This document shows, piece by piece, positions 17,667-26,072 of a stretch of DNA of 64,000 bases. A model generated the notes under the pieces. It was given only the letters and a program-made list of their open reading frames with translations. It did not search any database and was not told the DNA's origin. Positions within the stretch are counted from its first letter, which is position 1; each line of letters begins with the position of its first letter. The DNA lies in the NCBI RefSeq assembly GCF_000285535.1, contig NZ_HE610989.1:248960-312959 (forward strand), written 5' to 3'. The DNA is from Bacillus timonensis (GTDB lineage: Bacteria; Bacillota; Bacilli; Bacillales; Bacillaceae_L). A program made the position numbers and the translations under genes.

Positions 17667-17999
17667 TTATTCAGAAAAACGCAAATCGACCAGCATGTTT
17701 ATAGGAATATAATGTACTTCCCCGAATTTATCGATAATATGCAGTCTCCCCTGTAAATCATCATAATGATGAATGGTACCAAGGAGGAGTTTGTGGTGTT
17801 TTGCCTCATAATGCGTAATTAGCAATTCTCTCCCTTCCTCCATTGCCTGCCAAAGAACACCATTCATTTCTTCAATTTGCTGCTCATCGAGTTCCGGCTT
17901 TTGCTCATACGTATCTTCTTCCGCCCAATCTCTTAGTAATTTCACATGCTCTGGTAGCATCATTGCTGTCCATTTTATTGCTCCGCGATCCCGTATCAT
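17667..17999 (-). CDS. yqjX: YolD-like protein
   Basis: This 110-residue protein starts MIRDRGAIKWTAMMLPEHV, the hallmark of the YolD-like family, and ends in a small beta region (LHIIDKFGEVHYIPINMLVDL). YolD-like genes usually sit beside UvrX-type Y-family polymerases and are SOS-controlled. Here the polymerase gene lies just upstream on the same strand, but about 310 bp of repeat DNA separates them. The molecular role is unknown; a link to error-prone repair is inferred from this constant pairing, as in B. subtilis yqjX-yqjW. Confidence 0.85.
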   Translation of the reverse strand: MIRDRGAIKWTAMMLPEHVKLLRDWAEEDTYEQKPELDEQQIEEMNGVLWQAMEEGRELLITHYEAKHHKLLLGTIHHYDDLQGRLHIIDKFGEVHYIPINMLVDLRFSE

Positions 18000-18016
18000 T
18001 CCTTATCACCTTCTTT

Positions 18017-18303
18017 CTTACGTCTAGCTCCAGCACCTAGCCCCTCGTGGTCGCTCCTGCAGCAGCGACACTAAGGAATGCTACGAGAGCATAACCCTCG
18101 AAAAAATGAGTTTTGCTTATTTTTGAGCCTCCTCGTAGGGGTTCGAGCGCTTGTCGGACTTGCACAGGACAAGAAAGGCTTCGGGAGCATATACATCGCA
18201 CGAAGAAAATGCAAAGCATTTTCGAGGAAGTGCTGACATCGACGTTCGCCACAGGACGTGGCAGTAGTTAGTCGATGTTCTTCTTTCAAGGTGCTTGCGC
18301 TTT
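18017..18303. repeat. Mosaic intergenic repeat between the polymerase and yolD-like genes
   Basis: This GC-richer stretch differs from its surroundings. It starts with TCTAGCTCCAGCACCTAGCC and holds several inverted repeats: GCAAAGCATTTTCGAGG with GCTCC/GGAGC-type arms, and a nested hairpin in which ATCGAC pairs with GTCGAT around GCCAC-AGGAC-GTGGC. It has no credible coding frame. Sequences of this style are spread through intergenic regions of several bacilli. It splits what is normally a tight two-gene unit, so it looks like a mobile or recombined repeat. Copy number in this genome is unknown. Confidence 0.6.
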
Positions 18304-18309
18304 TAATTT

Positions 18310-19572
18310 CTATTCCGCCTTATGTCCGCCGACAAGCTTGCTGCGATGTCTTGATGTTCCAGCATTTGTATAGGAAACGGCACGCAGGATTGCATCTGAA
18401 CCATATTTTCCTCGGATACCGTCCATCACATAACCAAGCTTATGTTGCTTGACTCGGTTAAGATAAAACAAATCCAACTGCATTTGCGTATCATCCTCAA
18501 TATTGGACAGCGCAATTGAGATTTTACGGACTGTCCTTTTCGCATAAAATTTCTCAAATAACTCAAGACATACACGATACATTTCCATTGTGATATTTGT
18601 TGGCGTTTCAATCGTTTTTGAACGGTAAAAACCTCCCCCAAACTCATCTTGGCTGTAATGAATTCCAAGGCTAATCGTTCTCCCTGCTTTTTTATGCCGC
18701 CGTGCACGCCTCGCTACCTCTTCACACATTTCAAGAATGACGTGCTTCACTTCTTCCGGGTCTGGGTAGTCACGCAAAAGAATTTGGCTTTTCCCAAAGC
18801 TAATCTGACCTTGCATAATTGGGGCACCAACTTCTGATAAATCAACACCCCAAGCATGATAATAAAGCTGATTTCCCATAACTCCGAATTTTTTCTCAAG
18901 TAGTTCAAGTGGAAAGTGGGCAAGCTGTCCAACAGTTGTAATTCCCATTCCATTTAACGTTCGCTCTACCCTTCTCCCGATTCCCCACATTTCCCGTAGT
19001 GGTGAAACAGACCATAGCTTTTCAGGGATATCGTCATAAGTCCATTCTGCAATTCCCCTTTTCTTTGCATCCAAATCTAAGCAAAGTTTGGCCATCAACA
19101 TATTGGGGCCAATGCCAATAGCACAAGTTAAACCATATTCAGCTTCAATCTCCTGCTTGATTTTACGCGCAATTGTCGTTGCATCTCCCCATAATTTTTC
19201 AGTCCCATCAATCTTTATAAAGCTTTCATCCACGCTATATACATGTATTGCACTTTTTGGTACATAACGATTAAAAAGTCTCGTAATTTCCGTTGAAATT
19301 CGTAAATAGGTTGCCATTTTCGGATTCACAATTTGAATTCTCGGATCCTTGGGGATTTCAAAGAGTCTTGACCCTGTTTTTATCCCAAATTCCTGCTTTA
19401 GCTTTGGTGAAGCCGCGAGCACGACACTTCCTTGACGCTCCGTATCTCCAACAACCGCTAAATAACACTCAAGTGGATCAAGACCTAATAATACTGCAGC
19501 ACAGCTTGCATAGAAGCTTTTTATATCCACGCACAAAATCTTTTGAACGGGTAACTGACTGTAATCCACCAT
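18310..19572 (-). CDS. yqjW: Y-family DNA polymerase (UvrX/PolY2-like)
   Basis: This 420-residue protein is a Y-family translesion polymerase. Catalytic acid motifs are DIKSFYASC (near residues 16-24) and YSVDESFIKIDG (near 111-122). A helix-hairpin-helix MWGIGRRVERTLNGMGI follows (near 195-211), then the little-finger domain. It is closer to UvrX/YqjW than to polymerase IV in its C-terminal part. GGAG lies upstream of the ATG at 19572. Two LexA-like boxes precede it, which fits SOS induction. It likely bypasses UV lesions with low fidelity. A second Y-family polymerase is at 37262-38515. Confidence 0.92.
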   Translation of the reverse strand: MVDYSQLPVQKILCVDIKSFYASCAAVLLGLDPLECYLAVVGDTERQGSVVLAASPKLKQEFGIKTGSRLFEIPKDPRIQIVNPKMATYLRISTEITRLFNRYVPKSAIHVYSVDESFIKIDGTEKLWGDATTIARKIKQEIEAEYGLTCAIGIGPNMLMAKLCLDLDAKKRGIAEWTYDDIPEKLWSVSPLREMWGIGRRVERTLNGMGITTVGQLAHFPLELLEKKFGVMGNQLYYHAWGVDLSEVGAPIMQGQISFGKSQILLRDYPDPEEVKHVILEMCEEVARRARRHKKAGRTISLGIHYSQDEFGGGFYRSKTIETPTNITMEMYRVCLELFEKFYAKRTVRKISIALSNIEDDTQMQLDLFYLNRVKQHKLGYVMDGIRGKYGSDAILRAVSYTNAGTSRHRSKLVGGHKAE

Positions 19573-19589
19573 CTAACATCATCTCCAAA

Positions 19590-19603
19590 AGAATGTATGT
19601 TCG
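19590..19603. promoter_or_regulatory. LexA-like box 1 upstream of the Y-polymerase
   Basis: AGAATGTATGTTCG, read on the minus strand as CGAACATACATTCT, matches the Bacillus SOS box CGAACRNRYGTTYC except at two positions. It lies just downstream of a TATAAT -10 (minus strand, 19604-19609), where LexA would block initiation. Confidence 0.65.
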
Positions 19604-19624
19604 TATTATATTCTTAATGATAAG

Positions 19625-19638
19625 AGAATATACGTTCG
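19625..19638. promoter_or_regulatory. LexA-like box 2 upstream of the Y-polymerase
   Basis: AGAATATACGTTCG has the same pattern as the box at 19590, with CGAAC in perfect form and the other half as ATTCT. The two sites start 35 bp apart and box 2 covers the -35 area of the polymerase promoter. Confidence 0.65.
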
Positions 19639-19727
19639 ATTTCAATGGAAATTTAAAGGAGAATTTCAAATGGTCTTTCCTCATGAGGCGTACTATAATG
19701 AGGATAGTTAAAGAATGAGGTGTAATT

Positions 19728-19922
19728 ATGGAGGATGCATTCATCCGTAAATTGATTCGAAATAATTTATATCAATACGGGCATGAAAGGGATTCTATTC
19801 CTTTGTCAGAAGAAGATTATAAGGTATTAGTTAAAAAAATAAAAAAGCAAAAAGAACTCGAACGTGACACAGATCTCCACGATATCATTAATGATATCGT
19901 TTATGAATACTTAACAACATAA
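19728..19922 (+). CDS. yqzH: YqzH-like small protein
   Basis: This 64-residue charged, soluble protein begins MEDAFIRKLIRNNLYQYG and ends INDIVYEYLTT, matching the YqzH family of bacilli. GAGG lies about 10 nt before the ATG. It diverges from the Y-polymerase gene, the same arrangement as yqjW/yqzH in B. subtilis, so the shared upstream region with the LexA-like boxes may also act on it. No function is known. Confidence 0.78.
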   Translation: MEDAFIRKLIRNNLYQYGHERDSIPLSEEDYKVLVKKIKKQKELERDTDLHDIINDIVYEYLTT

Positions 19923-19928
19923 AAATGT

Positions 19929-19960
19929 AAAAACTGCCTACGAAGATGGCCATAGGCAGT
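19929..19960 (-). terminator. Terminator of the MerR-TipAS gene
   Basis: The stem ACTGCCTA/TAGGCAGT (19933-19940, 19953-19960) has A5 at 19929-19933, a U-tract on the minus strand. A7 follows on the other side. It lies between convergent yqzH and the MerR gene. Confidence 0.75.
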
Positions 19961-19978
19961 AAAAAAATCACTTAGAGG

Positions 19979-20758
19979 TCAAATGTCCTCCATATGTTGA
20001 GACATATAATATTCCATGGCCTCATTGAGCCATTTTTCCTCTTCAACAGTGTAGGGGGAAGGAGCCATTTTCTGAAGCTCAGCAAGAATCGTATCCTCAT
20101 CAATTTCGGGAAGATTTGATTCTGCTAAAGCGCGCATTGTTTCCTCGCCAATAAACGAAAAGGAAGCCTTCATGTACTTGTCTACCATAGCCTGAACTTC
20201 TAAATCATGAGCGGGCTTTCCATATAAACGTTTTACCTCTTTGGATAATTGAACAAACTCTTTGTCTATGGCCAACTTTGCTTCATCCGATTTATCATAA
20301 AGATGCTCAACTATATCTGGTTTTGTATGTTGGTCTAGCCAAAGACGTTGTTCTTTTTCTGTTTGGATACTATTGATAAGGCTCATTAGAACAATACTAT
20401 CCACCTCACCCTCTTCCTCGATCAGAGTAATTGTCCGATTAATCGCAGTTAGTGCAGATTCAATTTGTTCTTTTTTCTCTTCAAAGGCTTTTTTCTGAAG
20501 TTGCAAAGACTCATTAAAGCTAGGATTAAAGCTAGACTCCTCGATTATTTCTCCAATTTGCTCTAGATTATAGCCCAAAAATTTAAAGCTAACGATTTTT
20601 TGCAAAGTAAGTAAATCTTGGTTCGAGTATTGACGATAACCGGATGTGGGGTGCTTATCAGGTGTAAGTAGTCCAATTTCATCATAGTAGTGTAGGGTTC
20701 TGATTGAGATGCCTGTTCTTTCGGAGAATTCCCCAATAGAATAAAAATCATTTTTCAT
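19979..20758 (-). CDS. MerR-family regulator with TipAS-type ligand domain
   Basis: This 259-residue protein has an N-terminal MerR winged helix (YSIGEFSERTGISIRTLHYY, then DEIGLLTP and SGYRQY), a coiled-coil dimer helix (about 80-125), and a C-terminal alpha-helical TipAS-like domain of about 110 residues. TipAS domains bind thiopeptide and other drugs; MerR proteins then unwind suboptimally spaced promoters. Start 20758 is set by AAAGGAGAG 7-8 nt upstream; the longer frame has no site. Its target is unknown. The adjacent acetyltransferase gene is a candidate only by proximity. Confidence 0.85.
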   Translation of the reverse strand: MKNDFYSIGEFSERTGISIRTLHYYDEIGLLTPDKHPTSGYRQYSNQDLLTLQKIVSFKFLGYNLEQIGEIIEESSFNPSFNESLQLQKKAFEEKKEQIESALTAINRTITLIEEEGEVDSIVLMSLINSIQTEKEQRLWLDQHTKPDIVEHLYDKSDEAKLAIDKEFVQLSKEVKRLYGKPAHDLEVQAMVDKYMKASFSFIGEETMRALAESNLPEIDEDTILAELQKMAPSPYTVEEEKWLNEAMEYYMSQHMEDI

Positions 20759-20880
20759 ATCACGACTCTCCTTTTTTCTAAAATGTTTTTTCACAACCTA
20801 ATTTTACATCCTCACGTAACGGTAGGTTCAAGCAGATTTCGTAAGTACTTTACAATACATCTACCCATTTCTATAAAAGA

Positions 20881-20916
20881 AAAACCAAAACGCTTTAAAA
20901 GCGAATTGGTTTTTTC
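20881..20916. terminator. Bidirectional terminator left of the acetyltransferase gene
   Basis: Outer arms AAAACCAA and TTGGTTTT enclose an inner CGCTT/AAGCG hairpin, with a T6 tail to the right and A residues to the left. It serves the acetyltransferase gene on the minus strand. Confidence 0.75.
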
Positions 20917-20919
20917 TAA

Positions 20920-21420
20920 TTATATTGATAAACGAAATGCCAAAACTTTTATCCCATCATTTGCGGGCTCAAAATCATATTGTGGTAAACGCTCAAAACC
21001 GTGTTTTGTATAAAGCTTAATAGCCTGTTCCATGAACTCACCAGTATGTAGTCCGATATACCGATGATTTTTTGCTTTGGAACGATTGATGCATTCAGTA
21101 ATCAAAGCTGAAGCAACACCCTTTCCACGAACCCCAGGATCAACTGCTAGCATTCGGATTTCGGGATAGTCCAGTTCATCTAACTGGCCTTCATATGCGT
21201 CTGTTTTAGCTGGAAACAAGACGACACTTGCTACAATTTTTTCATCAAGTTCACACACAATGAGGTCAACACCGGTCTGGCAATCAGCCTCAGAAGAAAT
21301 GGCCTTCTTAAGAGCTCGCCAATGATCAGTTGGAATTACCCTTGAATGCTCAAGGTAAGCATTCACTCGTTGATCACGAATAAATTCTAATTCATCCTTT
21401 TTCGCATCACGAATTATCAT
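20920..21420 (-). CDS. GNAT-family acetyltransferase
   Basis: This 166-residue protein is a GNAT enzyme with the acetyl-CoA signature VDPGVRGKGVASALITEC (near residues 93-110) and GLHTGEFMEQAIKLYTKHGF (near 122-141). The start MIIRDAKKDELEFIRDQRV is typical. It sits 13 bp downstream of the GST-like gene at 21434 and may be cotranscribed with it. Target is unknown; such proteins often act on small amines, drugs or protein N-termini. Confidence 0.85.
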   Translation of the reverse strand: MIIRDAKKDELEFIRDQRVNAYLEHSRVIPTDHWRALKKAISSEADCQTGVDLIVCELDEKIVASVVLFPAKTDAYEGQLDELDYPEIRMLAVDPGVRGKGVASALITECINRSKAKNHRYIGLHTGEFMEQAIKLYTKHGFERLPQYDFEPANDGIKVLAFRLSI

Positions 21421-21433
21421 GTTCTGTTTGCAC

Positions 21434-22474
21434 CTACCCTTGAATTAAGAACTTTTCTTTTTTATTGCTCAATTCTTCACGGTTATGGGTGGATAACCAA
21501 ACAGACTCTTCTGGCCCTTTAGGAAGAATATTCACCTCTCCTTTTGCAGGGTCAATCGTGATGGATAGGTGATAATGTCGCTTAATTGCATCAAAATCGG
21601 TCGTTTCACCGAAACCTGGAGTTTGGTACAAGTCACGTGCATACCCCCATAGATTTTTAAACTCACGGATTAAATTTCGGTTTGTGCGAAAGGCAGAATA
21701 ATAAGCAGCGTCAAAGCGGACCAACGTCGTATATAATCGAACGTCAGAATCCGTAATAAAATCACCAAATAAGAAACGATGCTCGGACAAACGCTCCTCT
21801 AACTCATCTAATCTAGCAAACAATCGATCATAAGCTTGTTCGTAAGCCTCCTGAGAACGAGCGAATCCACATTTATACACGCCATTGTTTACATCATGGA
21901 AAATAACATCATTCAAAGCGTCAATTTCCTCGCGCAAATCACTTGGGTATAAATCTGGAGCACTTTCCTTATGGAAAGGAGCCCAAATTGTTTCAAAATA
22001 GTTGGTTAGCTTAAAATAGTCATTGTTAACAGCATTTTTGGTTTCAAGATCAACCATGACCGGTACAGTTGGTCTACCTGTATAATCAGGGTCCGCATTC
22101 AAATAGACCTCACTCACATACTGAACATCTAAGACGGGGTCAACTCCTTTTTCATCTAAGGAAAATTCCCAATCCACACGCGGAATTCTAGGTCTTAGGG
22201 GACTAACTGTTCCTAAGCTTATCGCATTCTCTAACCCAAGTACTTTTCGAACGATAACAGATCGATGTGCCCATGGACAGGCAGCCGACCATAGTAAGCG
22301 GTAGCGCCCAGACTCAACGGGCAGTTCACCAGGCTGGTTTCCAAAAGGTGTCGTAAAGCGATTAGTTTGGCGATTAAACGAGCCATCTGCTTTTATTTCT
22401 ACTGGTTTTTTTGATGAATCATCATTCGATTTAACGGGAATCTTACGGCTTAATGTTTGATCATTTTGTGTCAT
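21434..22474 (-). CDS. Glutathionyl-hydroquinone reductase-like protein (Xi-class GST)
   Basis: This 346-residue protein belongs to the ECM4/YqjG Xi-class glutathione transferases. The catalytic-Cys motif is CPWAHRSVIVRKV (near residues 60-72), and GFARSQEAYEQAYDRLF with FGDFITDSDVRLYTTLVRFD is the C-terminal alpha domain. These enzymes reduce glutathionyl-hydroquinones. Most bacilli lack glutathione and use bacillithiol, so the real thiol partner here may be bacillithiol; this is inference. Start 22474 (MTQNDQTL) has GGGAGAAG upstream; a longer frame lacks one. Confidence 0.87.
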   Translation of the reverse strand: MTQNDQTLSRKIPVKSNDDSSKKPVEIKADGSFNRQTNRFTTPFGNQPGELPVESGRYRLLWSAACPWAHRSVIVRKVLGLENAISLGTVSPLRPRIPRVDWEFSLDEKGVDPVLDVQYVSEVYLNADPDYTGRPTVPVMVDLETKNAVNNDYFKLTNYFETIWAPFHKESAPDLYPSDLREEIDALNDVIFHDVNNGVYKCGFARSQEAYEQAYDRLFARLDELEERLSEHRFLFGDFITDSDVRLYTTLVRFDAAYYSAFRTNRNLIREFKNLWGYARDLYQTPGFGETTDFDAIKRHYHLSITIDPAKGEVNILPKGPEESVWLSTHNREELSNKKEKFLIQG

Positions 22475-22842
22475 ATAATCTTCTCCCTCGTGTTTTTTAA
22501 TCAATGCATAGTAATTCAATGTGTTTAATGTTATTTACTCATTATCTACATCATGCGTCAAGAAATAAATTCCTATAAAGTAAAACAATTCAAACCGTGA
22601 AATTGTTATTACATGGTTTAATAAAAATATAAGCTTTCACCGAGAGAAATAGCATTTAATCTTTTTAGAAATGGATGATGAATGAACGGAAGGGACTCTT
22701 TTTATTTGAGTGGTGTCATTTATCGTTTTGCGGTGTGGTGATATATCGATTAGCTCGGTTGCAACATCTATATGACGTTACAAATAGCTTCAAATCCTTG
22801 TAAACAAAAAAATACCCCTTACAAAAAGGAGTATGGTTACTA
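22475..22842. other. AT-rich intergenic region
   Basis: About 370 bp between two genes on the minus strand. It contains the terminator at 22806-22834 and presumably the promoter of the GST-like gene. I see no gene, long repeat or recognised motif in the rest. Confidence 0.5.
22806..22834 (-). terminator. Terminator of yqjQ-like SDR gene
   Basis: Minus-strand arms ATACTCCTT and AAGGGGTAT (one G-U pair) are followed by a U-tract from the plus-strand A-run at 22806-22812. It lies 9 bp past the SDR stop codon. Confidence 0.75.
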
Positions 22843-23637
22843 CTATTTTTTAAAAAACGCCTTGCCCCCTACTTTTTCAACAAGTCGAGGAAACAGCATA
22901 TAAAACATACTGCCCGCATTCATCCAGCCCGGTAAGTTAATTTCGCGTTTTGGAGTTAACATGGCATTAACAATTTTGCTGGCAACAGCATCTGGATCGA
23001 GCATGAAACGATTTACATTTTTCGCATATGTACCAGATTCATCTGCAATATCGAAAAAGCGTGTTCGGATTGGTCCTGGATTTACAGCCGTTACATGGAT
23101 ATTTGAGCTCGAAAGCTCCATTCGCAAGCTATTGGTAAACCCGAGAACTGCATGTTTTGTAGCCGAATAAACACTTGATTTTGGTGTCGCGATTTTTCCA
23201 GCCTGTGACGCAATATTAATAATATGGCCTGAATTTTGCTTTATCATGGTAGGTAAAACCATTTTTGTACAAGATATGAGACCGAAAACATTCACCTCAA
23301 ACATTGCCTTCATCTGCTCTATCTCGGCATCCACAACATTTGCGAACACACCAAATCCAGCATTATTAACAAGAACGTCAACGGTTTTTACATTTCGTAA
23401 AATGTCCTCGAACACTTCTTTTACATTGTCCGTATCGCGAACATCTAGCTTATAAAACAAGCAGTTTATATTGTATTTTTCTTGAATGTTCTGTGCTATT
23501 TCTTCCAACTTTTCATAGCTTCGGGCTAATAGAATGGGAGATGCCCCTTGTTCTGCAACTAGATAGGCAATTTTTTCACCAATTCCACTTGAAGCCCCCG
23601 TAATAACAATCGTTTTTCCTTTAAGTCTTGAACTCAT
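22843..23637 (-). CDS. yqjQ: Short-chain dehydrogenase/reductase (YqjQ-like)
   Basis: This 264-residue SDR has the NAD(P) motif [10 protein letters not shown] (residues 13-22), NNAGFGVF (near 90), the catalytic Ser in NIASQAGK, and the YSATK active site (near 157-161). The C-terminus has a hydrophobic stretch ([20 protein letters not shown]), so membrane association is possible. It lies 26 bp downstream of the metallo-hydrolase gene in the yqjQ-yqjP order of B. subtilis. The substrate is unknown. Confidence 0.88.
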   Translation of the reverse strand: MSSRLKGKTIVITGASSGIGEKIAYLVAEQGASPILLARSYEKLEEIAQNIQEKYNINCLFYKLDVRDTDNVKEVFEDILRNVKTVDVLVNNAGFGVFANVVDAEIEQMKAMFEVNVFGLISCTKMVLPTMIKQNSGHIINIASQAGKIATPKSSVYSATKHAVLGFTNSLRMELSSSNIHVTAVNPGPIRTRFFDIADESGTYAKNVNRFMLDPDAVASKIVNAMLTPKREINLPGWMNAGSMFYMLFPRLVEKVGGKAFFKK

Positions 23638-23663
23638 ATGACCTTTTTCACCTCAGGGAATTT

Positions 23664-24629
23664 TTAGTTTGCATGATAGATATGTTGCCCATTCACTACT
23701 TCTATCTTAATTTCCCCTATTTCCTCTAGGAAGTCAAGCTGTCCAACAGTTTCAGACACGGTAAAGAGAGGTTGCTTCAAGTACACTTTAGGGAACAATT
23801 TCGTACATACTTCAAAAGCAGTCATAGGATTTTCCTTGATCATTTGCAAAACATAATAGGCACGCTCTTTTTGCGATACAAATCTTTCTTTTATTAACTC
23901 ATGTGGGTTGAGAATATCATCTCCATGCCCTGTTACAACCTTGGAAATATCTAATGTTAGAAGCCTTTTTAAAGAATTGTTATACTGAATTAAAGGCCTT
24001 GGTCTCGCTATTTCACCAAATTGTGGTGGTTCAAGCAATGGATTTGGTGATATTTTTGCTAAAAGGGTGTCCCCTGCAATTAGCATTCCATCTTCTTCCC
24101 GATAGAGCACAATATGACTTTGTGCATGTCCAGGTGTCTCTAATACCTTAAAGCCCGGCATTCCGTCGATGAAATCTCCATCCTGAACCATTGTTGTTAA
24201 CGACCTACGGCAAGAATATTCAAGCTCTTCATCCATATCAATTAATGCTACAAATGCTGGATCAAGTCCTAGTTGGATAAAGAGCTCCTTATAAAATGGC
24301 TCATTATCTTCAAAAAATTGTTTATCCTGACTAATCCATGGCTGGTTTTTTGGGTGACCGATAATAGGGATTTCCTTACTAAAATAATCAAGAAGTCCAA
24401 CATGGTCTGGGTGATGGTGGGTAATCAAAATTTGTTCGATATCAGATGGTTTATAACCTAACACAGCAAGTTGCTCATTAAAGGAATGCCATGCTTCCTC
24501 CGTTTTTGCACCAGCATCAATCAATGTTAAGGAATCCCCCTTAACGATATATACATTCACATCCCCAACAGCAAAAGGTGTTGGCAAGGTGATTTTAAAA
24601 ACATCCTTCGTGGTCGTAAGTTTACTCAT
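23664..24629 (-). CDS. yqjP: Metallo-beta-lactamase fold hydrolase (YqjP-like)
   Basis: This 321-residue protein has the metal motif THHHPDHVGLL (near residues 63-73), further His in ETPGHAQSHIVLY (near 155-167), Asp in IAGDTLLAKI and the last His in VTGHGDDILNPH. That is a complete two-metal MBL site, followed by a C-terminal winged-helix-like region as in the glyoxalase-II/LACTB2 type. Start 24629 has AAAGGAGA upstream; the longer frame does not. It forms a unit with yqjQ. Hydrolysis of an ester or thioester is expected, but the substrate is unknown. Confidence 0.87.
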   Translation of the reverse strand: MSKLTTTKDVFKITLPTPFAVGDVNVYIVKGDSLTLIDAGAKTEEAWHSFNEQLAVLGYKPSDIEQILITHHHPDHVGLLDYFSKEIPIIGHPKNQPWISQDKQFFEDNEPFYKELFIQLGLDPAFVALIDMDEELEYSCRRSLTTMVQDGDFIDGMPGFKVLETPGHAQSHIVLYREEDGMLIAGDTLLAKISPNPLLEPPQFGEIARPRPLIQYNNSLKRLLTLDISKVVTGHGDDILNPHELIKERFVSQKERAYYVLQMIKENPMTAFEVCTKLFPKVYLKQPLFTVSETVGQLDFLEEIGEIKIEVVNGQHIYHAN

Positions 24630-24764
24630 AAAAAATCTCCTTTGTCCTATTTCCATTAAGTTTATCCATTTTCAGTTTACCTTTTCACCCTCGTTTTGTC
24701 ATTATATTCGAATAATTTATCTCTTATGGAAAAATAATTGGGCTTATTTTAATAAAACAATTCC

Positions 24765-24793
24765 TTGACATCCCGTTTAAATCAGTGCATAAT
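24765..24793 (+). promoter_or_regulatory. Sigma-A promoter of the proI leader
   Basis: TTGACA (24765-24770) and CATAAT (24788-24793) are 17 bp apart. Initiation near 24800 would start just before the T-box leader. Confidence 0.75.
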
Positions 24794-24799
24794 GACTAT

Positions 24800-25056
24800 C
24801 AATATAATTCGTAAAGGCAATGATTAGGACCAGTAAGTCATGCAATGGCGAAAAGAGAGTGAGATCCATCGGCTGAAAGATCTCATAGCCCACTTCTTGA
24901 TTGAACCTACCTATGAGCTGTTAGGAAAACCTAACCGTCCACCCACGATACGGGTTCGAGTGGAACATCGAAAATTTGTTATTTTGAAGATGTTAAGTAA
25001 GGTGGTACCGCGGATAGTAGACCTATTCCGTCCTTTTTTAAGGATGGAATAGGTCT
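24800..25056 (+). promoter_or_regulatory. Proline-type T-box riboswitch upstream of proI
   Basis: The leader has the conserved T-box AAGGTGGTACCGCGG (24999-25013) followed by a strong terminator: GACCTATTCCGTCCTT pairs with AAGGATGGAATAGGTC, then TTTT (25020-25059). In Stem I the specifier bulge reads TTGAA-CCT-ACC, so the specifier at 24906-24908 is CCU, a proline codon. Uncharged tRNA-Pro should bind the specifier and the T-box bulge and prevent termination. This fits the downstream gene, pyrroline-5-carboxylate reductase, the last step in proline synthesis. Specifier placement is by eye. Confidence 0.93.
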
Positions 25057-25084
25057 TTTGATTTTTATTAACGGAGGGATAGTT

Positions 25085-25930
25085 ATGGAAATAAAACAAA
25101 ATATCGTGTTTGTTGGAGCCGGCTCAATGGCGGAGGCAATGATTTCTGGAATGCTACAAAAGGAGCTTTTTTTGCCCAGACAAATTTCTGTAATGAATCA
25201 CTCCAATCAGGAACGATTAAAAAATCTAAATAAATCCTATGGAGTAACTACTACTCAAAACAAACAGGAGGCAATTAAAAATGCCGGAATCATTATCCTT
25301 GCGATAAAACCAAAAGACGTTGCAGAAGCAGTTTTAGCAATTAAAAACGAAGTGAATGAAAACCAATTGATAATTTCAGTTTTAGCTGGAGTAGCGACAA
25401 CAACCATTACCGACTTACTAAACAAAGAAGTTCCAATTGTGCGTGCTATGCCGAACACATCGGCAACTATTGGAAAATCAGCCACAGCGCTTGCCGTTGG
25501 AATGTACGCAAACGAAAACCATCTTATGATTGCACGTCAATTATTTGAAACAATTGGAATCGTCACAACCGTTGCTGAAAAAGACCTTCATGCAGTAACA
25601 GGTCTTTCAGGAAGTGGTCCTGCATATGTATATTATTTAGTTGAAGCGATGGAAAAGGCAGCAGATGATATTGGTCTAGAAAAAGAAATTGCCAAAGAAT
25701 TAATCCTTCAAACGATTATTGGTGCAGCAGAAATGCTAAAAAGTTCACCGAAACAACCAGCTACATTACGAAAAGAAGTAACAAGTCCAGGTGGTACGAC
25801 CGAGGCAGGAATAAAAGTGTTAGAGCAATTTAACTACCAACAAGCCATTGTATCCTGTATCAAACGTGCTACCATTCGCTCCGCCGAACTTGGGGAAGCA
25901 ATGCTTCAAACCGTTTCGGAAGGAAAGTAA
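25085..25930 (+). CDS. proI: Pyrroline-5-carboxylate reductase
   Basis: This 281-residue protein makes proline from pyrroline-5-carboxylate with NAD(P)H. It has the Rossmann start VFVGAGSMAEAMISGM (residues 9-24), VRAMPNTSATIG (near 118), and the P5CR signature region GLSGSGPAYVYYLVEAM (near 170-186). The C-terminus has TSPGGTTEAGIKVLEQF, also diagnostic. The ATG at 25085 follows GGAGGG; the frame's earlier ATG lies in the terminator of the leader. Expression should depend on the proline T-box. proI is the symbol used for the Bacillus homologue next to yqjP. Confidence 0.95.
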   Translation: MEIKQNIVFVGAGSMAEAMISGMLQKELFLPRQISVMNHSNQERLKNLNKSYGVTTTQNKQEAIKNAGIIILAIKPKDVAEAVLAIKNEVNENQLIISVLAGVATTTITDLLNKEVPIVRAMPNTSATIGKSATALAVGMYANENHLMIARQLFETIGIVTTVAEKDLHAVTGLSGSGPAYVYYLVEAMEKAADDIGLEKEIAKELILQTIIGAAEMLKSSPKQPATLRKEVTSPGGTTEAGIKVLEQFNYQQAIVSCIKRATIRSAELGEAMLQTVSEGK

Positions 25931-25951
25931 CGTCGATTTTTATCAAAACAT

Positions 25952-26012
25952 GTGGAATCTTACCGCATCCAAAAAAGTGGTGTACATAGGTATGATTCCA
26001 CTTCTTTTTTTG
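25952..26012 (+). terminator. Terminator of proI
   Basis: Arms GTGGAATCTTAC and GTATGATTCCAC (25952-25963, 25990-26001) are followed by a T-rich tail with T7. The loop is long (26 nt). Confidence 0.7.
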
Positions 26013-26072
26013 GTAAAATCTAAGTGAGAATATTATTTAGATAACCGAAATATTTCATAATGGGGAGGTTCT

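Noticed and set aside
18037..18289. Short overlapping minus-strand frames inside the mosaic repeat
   Set aside because: They follow from the GC-richer repeat and inverted arms; no ribosome sites and no family features.
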